A stretch of 6,063 bases of DNA from an uncultured Clostridia bacterium (GTDB lineage Bacteria; Bacillota; Clostridia; Oscillospirales; Ruminococcaceae). Position numbers and translations under genes: made by a program. The notes below the pieces were generated by a model, which was not told where the DNA came from, ran no database searches, and saw only the letters and a program-made list of their open reading frames with translations. The stretch spans positions 1 through 6,063 of the forward strand of contig CAMWVF010000073.1 in NCBI GenBank assembly GCA_947177545.1. Reading direction: 5' to 3'. This document shows positions 1 to 5,004 of this stretch, piece after piece. Each line of letters starts with the position of its first letter. The first letter of the stretch is position 1.

Positions 1-29
1 TTGCAATTTATACATAAATGCGTTATAAT
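1..29 (+). promoter_or_regulatory. sigma-A-type promoter of the EF-G-like gene
   Basis: A -35 box TTGCAA (1-6, 4 of 6 matches) is followed after exactly 17 bases by a perfect -10 box TATAAT (24-29). Transcription would start near position 36, which gives a leader of about 130 nt before the ATG at 168. The -35 box lies at the window edge, so upstream elements cannot be seen. Confidence 0.65.
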
Positions 30-50
30 AACAATAATATTTAGTTATTA
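26..50. promoter_or_regulatory. inverted repeat over -10 and start site (possible operator)
   Basis: TAATAAC (26-32) and GTTATTA (44-50) are perfect 7-base inverted copies separated by 11 bases. The left arm covers most of the -10 box, and the space between the arms contains the predicted transcription start. A dimeric repressor bound here would block the promoter, but the region is very AT-rich and chance symmetry is a real alternative. Confidence 0.3.
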
Positions 51-57
51 ATGACAT

Positions 58-157
58 AAGAAGCAAGAAGTAAAAAGGCAAGAAGCAAGAAAAGCGACTC
101 CTTGCCGTTTGGCGGTACGCCTGAATATCTTGCAGCTAAATAATCTTGTAGAAGGAG
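58..157 (+). promoter_or_regulatory. repeat-rich structured leader of the EF-G-like gene
   Basis: The untranslated leader contains a direct repeat AAGAAGCAAGAA at 58-69 and 80-91 (period 22). It holds three GCAAG boxes (63-67, 78-82, 85-89) and, downstream, complementary CTTGC boxes (101-105, 129-133) plus CTTGT (145-149), which sits just before the Shine-Dalgarno sequence AAGGAG (152-157). GGCAAG (77-82) can pair with CTTGCC (101-106). A second near-repeat, ATCTTGCAG / ATCTTGTAG, lies at 127-135 and 143-151. Several stems exclude one another. I recognise no known riboswitch or T-box, so a regulatory role is inference from the pairing pattern. Confidence 0.35.
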
Positions 158-167
158 AGTAAACTTT

Positions 168-2255
168 ATGAACCATTACGGAGCTGAAACTATCAAAAAT
201 ATTGCCATAGCAGGTCATGCCGGTTCAGGAAAAACCTCTTTGGCTGAAGCCCTGCTTTTTAAAGCGAGGGCAACCGACCGTCTGGGCAAGACTGCCGACG
301 GCAACACAGTCTGTGACTACGACCCCGAGGAGGTAAAGCGCAAGGCTTCGCTGAACACCGCTCTTGCTTCCTTTTCTTATAACGATATAAAAGTAAATCT
401 TCTCGACACCCCGGGTCTTTTTGACTTTGCAGAAGGTATGCACGAGGGCATAACCGCCGCAGGTACGGTAATGATTGCCGTGTCCGCAAAATCGGGCGTT
501 AAGGTGGGTACCGAAAAGGCATATGAACTTGCCGCTGAGCTTGGCAAGCCCACAATGTTCGTCGTTACAAAGGTAGACGACCCCGACGCTAACTTCTATA
601 ACGTCCTTACAGACCTTAAAACCAAGTTCGGTCCCACGGTCTGCCCTGTTGTGGTACCTGTTATTCAGGACCGCAAGGTGGTTTCCTTTGTAAACCTTAT
701 CGAAATGAAAGCCTACACATATGACGACAAGGGCAACGCTGTTGAGACCGATATGCCCACGGCAGAAATTTCCGAGAAAATGGAGTACCGTATGGACGGT
801 CTCGTTGAGGCGTTTTCCGAAGCCGTTGCCGAAACGGACGATGAGCTTATGGATAAATTTTTCGAGGGTGAGCCTTTCACGCAGAAAGAGCTTGTTCACG
901 GTATCCACAAGGGCATGAACGAGGGTATCATCACCCCAGTGGTATGCTGCGCTTCAACCACAACGGCGGGCATTGATATGCTCCTTAAAGAAATAGAGCT
1001 TCTTCTCCCCGCGCCCTGCGATAACAAGCCCGCTCTTGCGGAAGACGCAGGCGGCGAGCCTGTTGAAATCGCATACGATGAAAATGCACCCCTTGCGGCG
1101 TTCGTTTTCAAGACCGTTGCCGACCCGTTTGTGGGAAAAATGTCCTTTATAAAGGTAATAAGCGGCGTGATGAAGGCTAACGCAGAGTACACAAACGCAA
1201 CCGCCGACGCGCCGGAAAAGATAGGCAAGCTCTACTCCCTCTGCGGCAAAAAGCAGACGGAGGTTACAGAAGCATACGCGGGCGACATAGTTGTTGCGGT
1301 AAAGATAAGCGCGGCTACCTCCGACACTATCTGCGACAGCGGACGCAAGGTAAAATTCCCCGAAATAGAATTTCCCAAGCCCTGCTACAGAATGGCGGTC
1401 TCCGCAAAGGCTCAGGGAGACGAAAGCAAGATAAGCACAGGCATACAGAGGCTTTGCGAGGAGGACAAAACTCTTTCCTACGGTCTTGACGAATTTACCA
1501 AGGAGCAAGTCCTTGCAGGTCTGGGCGAACAGCACCTTGACGCTGCGATCTCCAAGCTGAAAGCAAAATTCGGCGCGGACGTTGTCCTTAAAGAACCGAA
1601 AATCGCATACAGAGAGACCATACGCAAAAAGGTAAAGGTCGAGGGCAAGCACAAGAAACAGAGCGGCGGTCACGGTCAGTACGGTCACGTATGGATCGAA
1701 TTTGAGCCGTGCCTTTCCGACAACCTTGTATTTGAAGAAAAGGTATTCGGCGGAGCAGTACCCAAGAACTTCTTCCCCGCCGTAGAAAAGGGCTTGCAGG
1801 ACTGCATGAAGAAAGGCGGCCTTGCGGGCTGCCCCGTAACGGGACTTAAGGCTGTCCTTGTGGACGGCTCCTACCACCCCGTAGACAGCTCTGAAATGGC
1901 GTTCAAAACCGCTGCGGGAATTGCCTTTAAGGAGGGTCTGAAGCAGGCTGACCCGACTATCCTTGAACCTATCGGCAAGCTTGTTGTTACCGCTCCCGAT
2001 GAGAATACGGGAGACATCATGGGCGACCTTAACAAGCGCAGGGGCAGAGTTATCGGCATGAACCCCGACAGCAAAAAGAAAGGCGTTACCATTATAGAAG
2101 CAGAAGTCCCCATGCGTGAAATGCAGAGTTTTACAACACAGCTCCGTCAGATAACGAGAGGCAACGGCAGCTTTACTCTGGAGCACCTCAGATACGAGCA
2201 GCTCCCGGGCAACCTTGTCAGCGAAGTGATACTCAGCGTAGATAACGGAGACTGA
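168..2255 (+). CDS. EF-G-like translational GTPase (FusA2-type paralogue)
   Basis: This 695-residue protein has the full EF-G architecture: GTPase domain (about 1-280), domain II (about 300-390), III (400-475), IV (480-600) and V (605-690). The P-loop is GHAGSGKT (16-23), the G3 motif DTPG (80-83) and the G4 motif TKVD (134-137). Domain IV has SGGHGQYGHV (499-508) and the tip loop YHPVDSSE (569-576), which in EF-G enters the decoding centre. Domain V has RRGRVIGM (624-631). It differs from housekeeping EF-G in the P-loop (AHxDAGKTT there), in switch I, where the usual RGITI is replaced around DYDPEEVKRKASLNTA (50-65), and in Thr for Asn in NKxD. These changes are typical of the EF-G-like group in Clostridia, whose role is less certain than that of FusA. 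The product should be cytosolic, ribosome-associated and GTP-dependent. The start is well set: AAGGAG (152-157) lies 10 bases before the ATG. It is followed by its own terminator, so it is not in the rpsL-rpsG-fusA-tuf operon typical of true fusA. Confidence 0.93.
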   Translation: MNHYGAETIKNIAIAGHAGSGKTSLAEALLFKARATDRLGKTADGNTVCDYDPEEVKRKASLNTALASFSYNDIKVNLLDTPGLFDFAEGMHEGITAAGTVMIAVSAKSGVKVGTEKAYELAAELGKPTMFVVTKVDDPDANFYNVLTDLKTKFGPTVCPVVVPVIQDRKVVSFVNLIEMKAYTYDDKGNAVETDMPTAEISEKMEYRMDGLVEAFSEAVAETDDELMDKFFEGEPFTQKELVHGIHKGMNEGIITPVVCCASTTTAGIDMLLKEIELLLPAPCDNKPALAEDAGGEPVEIAYDENAPLAAFVFKTVADPFVGKMSFIKVISGVMKANAEYTNATADAPEKIGKLYSLCGKKQTEVTEAYAGDIVVAVKISAATSDTICDSGRKVKFPEIEFPKPCYRMAVSAKAQGDESKISTGIQRLCEEDKTLSYGLDEFTKEQVLAGLGEQHLDAAISKLKAKFGADVVLKEPKIAYRETIRKKVKVEGKHKKQSGGHGQYGHVWIEFEPCLSDNLVFEEKVFGGAVPKNFFPAVEKGLQDCMKKGGLAGCPVTGLKAVLVDGSYHPVDSSEMAFKTAAGIAFKEGLKQADPTILEPIGKLVVTAPDENTGDIMGDLNKRRGRVIGMNPDSKKKGVTIIEAEVPMREMQSFTTQLRQITRGNGSFTLEHLRYEQLPGNLVSEVILSVDNGD

Positions 2256-2276
2256 CCTGCGAAATAATAACCGAAG

Positions 2277-2308
2277 TCCCGAAAGCTGTAAAAAGTTTTC
2301 GGGATTTT
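2277..2308 (+). terminator. intrinsic terminator after the EF-G-like gene
   Basis: TCCCGAAA (2277-2284) pairs perfectly with TTTCGGGA (2297-2304). The stem can extend inward by G-U, C-G and U-A pairs to a GTAAAA loop. It is followed by TTTTCT. It starts 22 bases after the stop codon at 2253-2255. Confidence 0.85.
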
Positions 2309-2330
2309 CTCATATAATTTCGTTTTTCCA

Positions 2331-2359
2331 TTGACAAAACCGCAAAAATATAATAAAAT
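2331..2359 (+). promoter_or_regulatory. sigma-A promoter of the CBM-like surface protein gene
   Basis: A perfect -35 box TTGACA (2331-2336) is followed after 17 bases by TAAAAT (2354-2359, 5 of 6). The TATAAT at 2349-2354 also catches the eye but would leave only a 12-base spacer. The transcript should start near 2366, giving about 50 nt of leader before the ATG at 2417. Confidence 0.75.
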
Positions 2360-2416
2360 ATTATCATGGATATGTCTACATTTTTCATATATAGAGAAAG
2401 AAAGGAACGAACCAAA

Positions 2417-3148
2417 ATGAAACTGAAGAAAATCTTTGCTGCGGTAACGGCAGCTGCGGCAATTCTTACATCATCATCTCTTACCGCTTTGGCTTTGGAG
2501 GACGGTCAGGCAACCTACTGCTTCGATACCTCCGATAAGCTCGCGGACTGGCAGACCTACGGCTCCGCAGCCGAAACCGGCTTCTCTTTTAAACAAATTA
2601 CCACAAATTCCAAAAACGGCGAGGGCTGTATAGCGGTGTCCGAAAATGTGACGGGGGAAATATCCGAGACCTATGGCGGAGCATATATTTCGGCAGAGAC
2701 TCTCGGCTTGCCTGATTTCGGCGGCTGCACTATCTCAATGAGCGTACTGCTTAACGACGCAGCGGCAAATAATATAGAAAATCTCAGTCTCTACTGCGAT
2801 GGCATGATATGGCTGGAAACACCTATTGTTGACATAAGCTCCTCCGAATGGACGGAGGTAACTCTCGTTGTCCCCGAAAATGCCGAAAACCCGAGAGCAG
2901 GCTTTACTATCCCCACCTTCAGCCCGTATTCGGGAGAGATAATTTACATTGACGACTTTGCGGTGACCACCTCCGACGGGACGGTTATAGCCAACGTGGG
3001 AGACTACAAGGCAAGGACGGTTTCCGAAGCCGAGACCGTCTCAACAGGTACAAATATTGTACTTACCGTTGTTCTGGTAGTGCTTATCCTTGCCATCGTC
3101 ATCGGTATCGGACTTATCGTGTCCTCTGTGATAAAAAGGTTTGCTTAA
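2417..3148 (+). CDS. secreted, membrane-anchored CBM-like protein
   Basis: The 243-residue protein begins with a signal peptide: MKLKK, a hydrophobic stretch (about 6-25) and ALA (24-26) before LEDGQ. Residues about 28-192 look like one all-beta domain of the carbohydrate-binding jelly-roll kind: a YCFDT strand (34-38), a tryptophan soon after (45), SSEWTEVTLVVP (142-153) and the closing strand IIYIDDFAV (175-183), a pattern common in CBM4/9/22-like and related galactose-binding-like domains. A short linker leads to a transmembrane helix (214-235) and the tail SSVIKRFA, so the domain would face outward on a type I anchor. There is no catalytic domain, dockerin or LPXTG sorting signal. The ATG at 2417 is chosen over the in-frame ATG at 2366 because AAGGA (2402-2406) precedes it by 10 bases and the signal peptide is then of normal form. 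Binding a polysaccharide at the cell surface is inference; no specific family is recognised. Confidence 0.85.
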   Translation: MKLKKIFAAVTAAAAILTSSSLTALALEDGQATYCFDTSDKLADWQTYGSAAETGFSFKQITTNSKNGEGCIAVSENVTGEISETYGGAYISAETLGLPDFGGCTISMSVLLNDAAANNIENLSLYCDGMIWLETPIVDISSSEWTEVTLVVPENAENPRAGFTIPTFSPYSGEIIYIDDFAVTTSDGTVIANVGDYKARTVSEAETVSTGTNIVLTVVLVVLILAIVIGIGLIVSSVIKRFA

Positions 3149-3155
3149 AGCACTG

Positions 3156-3188
3156 CGCGTGCGAGGAACGCGTGCGAAAACGCGTGCG
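3156..3188. repeat. three tandem CGCGTGCG boxes
   Basis: The octamer CGCGTGCG occurs at 3156-3163, 3169-3176 and 3181-3188, with steps of 13 and 12 bases. The last two copies form ACGCGT palindromes (3168-3173, 3180-3185) that can pair around a GCGAAA loop. This block directly follows the stop codon of the surface protein gene and is much richer in GC than other gaps in the window. Confidence 0.6.
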
Positions 3189-3210
3189 GGAAAGTTGTTC
3201 CTGTTCTTTT
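3164..3210 (+). terminator. possible weak terminator after the surface protein gene
   Basis: AGGAAC (3164-3169) can pair with GTTCCT (3197-3202), enclosing the ACGCGT/ACGCGT stem; the two stems compete at positions 3168-3169. GTTCTTTT follows at 3203-3210. The U tract is interrupted and there are competing pairings (GCGAGG 3161-3166 with CCTCGC 3221-3226; GGAACGC 3165-3171 with GCGTTCC 3239-3245), so this is only a candidate. Confidence 0.3.
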
Positions 3211-3294
3211 ATCGGCAGAACCTCGCTTGCCTGGCGCAGCGTTCCGACTTCTGATAACTACAGACATTCCACGAAGAAAATGTACAAAATCAGA
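3203..3294. other. non-coding stretch of unknown role
   Basis: No credible gene is seen on either strand: the short open frames lack a convincing ribosome binding site and have no recognisable protein. The stretch offers short stems (GTTCT 3203-3207 with AGAAC 3217-3221; GGCA 3214-3217 with TGCC 3228-3231) and partners for the upstream GC-rich block. It could be a 3' untranslated region, a small RNA or a copy of a dispersed intergenic repeat. Confidence 0.3.
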
Positions 3295-3330
3295 GCCGAA
3301 ATCTTGCATATTGCATATATGTATTTCGGC
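3295..3330. other. perfect 8-bp hairpin with TTGCATA repeat in the loop
   Basis: GCCGAAAT (3295-3302) and ATTTCGGC (3323-3330) are perfect inverted copies around a 20-base loop. The loop holds two adjacent TTGCATA heptamers (3304-3310, 3311-3317). There is no immediate T run on the plus side, so it is not a standard terminator for the gene upstream. It ends 12 bases before the candidate -35 box of the next gene, so it could be a regulatory site or part of a termination region. Confidence 0.5.
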
Positions 3331-3342
3331 AAAGGATTTTGT

Positions 3343-3371
3343 TTGCATTTTTAAAGTAGAATTGCTGTAAT
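3343..3371 (+). promoter_or_regulatory. candidate extended -10 promoter of the membrane protein gene
   Basis: The -10 box TGTAAT (3366-3371, 5 of 6) is preceded by TGC, an extended -10 element. A weak -35 TTGCAT (3343-3348, 3 of 6) lies exactly 17 bases upstream. Transcription would start near 3378, about 26 bases before the ATG at 3404. Confidence 0.45.
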
Positions 3372-3403
3372 ATCCTAACCTCTAATGGGAGAATTTTCAA
3401 AAT

Positions 3404-4381
3404 ATGGAAACAATAAAAAAGATACTGACCAACAAGTGGTTCATACTTGTCATAAGCTGCCTATGCGCAGCCTATACCCTCGTACTGTGCTATTTTGCAT
3501 ACGCCGTGTTTTTCTACGACATAACCTATACGGACAAAACCAAATTCGCCATAATCTACACCGTTATCTCGATTTTGGCGGGACTGCTGTTTTTCTACAC
3601 CCGCCGCTCGTTCATAACCTGCATAATAAGCCTTGCAAATATGCTGGTGTTTTTCCCAACGCTTTTGCTGGACTGGGGCAACTGGCCTCTTATCGTCCCC
3701 GCCGCAATTGTGACGCTGTTCGGCTTTTTTTGCTGCAAAATGAACGACACCATGAAAACAATTTTCGGCACGATCTTCCTGCTTTTGTACGTCCTCGGCG
3801 GAATAGCGTTCTTCCTTGTTATGAATGTTTTCAGGGTAACTACTGTGGACACCCTGCTTTCCGCTCCGGGAGGCATAGTCTCCCCCTCGGGGAATTTCCG
3901 CTGCTACGTTCTGGACGTGCAGAACAAATCCTCGGGAAAGGTGGACGTTTACGTAGAGCCAAACAAGCTTGACAAGGATTTAGACTTTATTGTCCTGCGT
4001 ACTACCATTAAAAAGCTTGTAAAGCAGGCTATAAAGGAAAACCGCGACGATGCGCTGCGGTACGACGTCCATTGGGAGGGCGACAAGCTGTTTATCAACG
4101 GCGAGGAGTATTTCGACGAGAACGACTTCCTTGAGGAGACGGACACGGGTGAGATGACCTACAAGCTGACGGACGATGTGTGGAAGCACACATATTTCGA
4201 GTTTGACTACCCGATATTCGACCTTATTGACAGAATTACAAAGATAGTTTCGGAAAAGCTCCTTGAGGTCTCCGAAAAGGAACCCACAGGGGAAATTGAT
4301 GAAAGCGGCGGCGAGGAGGCGGAAACAACAACGTCCGCCACAACAGCTGCAAGGCTGTTTACGCCCGCGTTTCAGTACTGA
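3404..4381 (+). CDS. five-pass membrane protein with outward C-terminal domain, unknown function
   Basis: I do not recognise a named family. The 325-residue protein has five likely transmembrane helices at about 12-38, 47-66, 70-89, 95-112 and 119-143. Positive residues (KK at the N-terminus, RR at 67-68, K at 112 and 118) place the N-terminus inside and therefore the 180-residue C-terminal part outside. That part starts with SPSGNFRCYVLDVQ (160-173) and KVDVYVEPN (179-187), a beta-hairpin pattern seen in several secreted Firmicutes domains of unknown function (loosely DUF5412-like, by memory only). It continues with an acidic mixed alpha/beta region rich in Asp, Glu and Lys and ends in a Glu/Ser/Thr-rich low-complexity tail (about 283-316). 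The start is supported by GGGAGA (3387-3392), about 11 bases upstream. An overlapping frame beginning at ATG 3385 reads an Arg/His-rich product and is rejected. The gene appears monocistronic and is closed by a strong terminator. Confidence 0.85.
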   Translation: METIKKILTNKWFILVISCLCAAYTLVLCYFAYAVFFYDITYTDKTKFAIIYTVISILAGLLFFYTRRSFITCIISLANMLVFFPTLLLDWGNWPLIVPAAIVTLFGFFCCKMNDTMKTIFGTIFLLLYVLGGIAFFLVMNVFRVTTVDTLLSAPGGIVSPSGNFRCYVLDVQNKSSGKVDVYVEPNKLDKDLDFIVLRTTIKKLVKQAIKENRDDALRYDVHWEGDKLFINGEEYFDENDFLEETDTGEMTYKLTDDVWKHTYFEFDYPIFDLIDRITKIVSEKLLEVSEKEPTGEIDESGGEEAETTTSATTAARLFTPAFQY

Positions 4382-4390
4382 AAAATAAAA

Positions 4391-4426
4391 AAATTGGGTG
4401 CTAAAAATTAGTACCCAATTTTTTTT
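4391..4426. terminator. strong, potentially bidirectional terminator
   Basis: AAATTGGGTGCTAA (4391-4404) pairs with TTAGTACCCAATTT (4408-4421) around an AAA loop, with a single G-U pair. The 3' arm runs into eight T (4419-4426), and the 5' side is an A run (4387-4393). The hairpin can therefore stop transcription on both strands. It begins 10 bases after the stop codon of the membrane protein gene. Confidence 0.95.
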
Positions 4427-4435
4427 GAAAAAAAC

Positions 4436-4464
4436 GAGACAAACAGGATTTTTTGTGGTATAAT
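4436..4464 (+). promoter_or_regulatory. extended -10 promoter of the Nudix gene
   Basis: A perfect -10 box TATAAT (4459-4464) is preceded by TGG, giving an extended -10. GAGACA (4436-4441, 4 of 6) lies 17 bases upstream as the -35 box. Transcription should start near 4471, leaving a leader of about 33 nt. The promoter begins only 9 bases after the preceding terminator. Confidence 0.75.
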
Positions 4465-4503
4465 TATATTGATGTTTATATTATTCGGAAAGGAAAGGTA
4501 CAT

Positions 4504-4917
4504 ATGACCTATGAAAAGTCCTGCGGCGCTATCGTCTACCGAAAGCACCACGGAAACATTGAGATACTTCTCATAAAGCACGTCAACAGCGGTCACTGGT
4601 CCTTCCCCAAGGGTCACGTGGAGGAGGGCGAGACCGAAGTGGAGACCGCCCGCCGCGAGATAATGGAGGAAACGGGCGTAAGCGTGATAATCGACCCCAC
4701 GTTCAGGGAAACCGTCCAGTACTTCCCACGGAAGGACACGCAGAAAATCGTTGTGTACTTTATCGCAAAGGCGAAAAATTACGACTTCACCCCCCAGGAA
4801 GAGGAAATTGCCGAAATAAAGTGGGTAGACATAGGTCACGCCACTACGGTGCTGACCTACGAGAATGACAAGTCTATAGTCAACAAGGCAAAAAAAGCCA
4901 TTAAATCAGCCGGTTAG
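4504..4917 (+). CDS. Nudix hydrolase, Ap4A hydrolase-like
   Basis: The 137-residue protein is a single Nudix domain. The Nudix box runs from residue 37 to 59 and fits the consensus GX5EX7REUXEEXGU exactly: Gly37, Glu43, Arg51-Glu52, Glu55-Glu56, Gly58, Val59. The glutamates would bind Mg2+ or Mn2+ at the active site. The start SCGAIVYRK, then GHWSFPKGHVEEGE just before and into the box, and QEEEIAEIKWV near the C-terminus, resemble bis(5'-nucleosyl)-tetraphosphatases, which split Ap4A into ATP and AMP. Some relatives act as RNA 5'-pyrophosphohydrolases, so the substrate is not proven. It should be cytosolic. The ATG at 4504 is favoured by AAGGAAAGG (4490-4498); an in-frame TTG at 4453 would lie inside the promoter. 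The length is normal for the family. Confidence 0.93.
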   Translation: MTYEKSCGAIVYRKHHGNIEILLIKHVNSGHWSFPKGHVEEGETEVETARREIMEETGVSVIIDPTFRETVQYFPRKDTQKIVVYFIAKAKNYDFTPQEEEIAEIKWVDIGHATTVLTYENDKSIVNKAKKAIKSAG

Positions 4918-4959
4918 TTCATAACCACCGTGGAGCGGGCGAATTTATTTTGTATTAAG

Positions 4960-4984
4960 GCAGTCCTTTGCGGACTGCTTTTTT
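4960..4984 (+). terminator. intrinsic terminator after the Nudix gene
   Basis: GCAGTCC (4960-4966) pairs with GGACTGC (4972-4978) around TTTGC, followed by TTTTTT (4979-4984). It lies between convergent genes. On the minus strand the same hairpin is followed by CTTAATACAAAAT, a poor T tract, so it probably ends the mannanase transcript less efficiently. No other terminator is visible for that gene. Confidence 0.9.
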
Positions 4985-5004
4985 ATTTTATGCCTCGGAG
5001 TACG

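Noticed and set aside
954..2186. A 410-codon open frame on the minus strand inside the EF-G-like gene, and another of 227 codons at 225-908
   Set aside because: They are antisense to a gene with clear family motifs; their products are Cys/Tyr-rich with no recognisable domain. Long antisense frames arise from codon bias in the sense gene.
168..2255. A TetM-type tetracycline resistance ribosomal protection protein
   Set aside because: Length alone fits, but the GTPase motifs and domain IV loops resemble the EF-G-like group more than the TetM type.
2349..2354. TATAAT as the -10 box for the surface protein gene
   Set aside because: It is only 12 bases from the perfect TTGACA; TAAAAT at 2354-2359 has the ideal 17-base spacer.
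3156..3188. CGCGTGCG boxes as a CRISPR-like or iteron array
   Set aside because: There are only three 8-base units with 4-5 base gaps. This is far too short for CRISPR, and there is no replication gene nearby to support iterons.
3145..3354. Short open frames on both strands (about 60-67 codons) in the gap
   Set aside because: They have no convincing ribosome binding site or protein family, and they overlap hairpins and the octamer repeats.
3385..3972. A 195-codon plus-strand frame overlapping the membrane protein gene
   Set aside because: Its product is rich in Arg, His and Pro with no domain. The other frame gives regular membrane helices and a better-placed ribosome binding site.
4453..4503. 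TTG start extending the Nudix protein upstream by 17 residues
   Set aside because: The codons lie within the promoter, including TATAAT, and no Shine-Dalgarno site precedes the TTG. The ATG at 4504 has a strong one.
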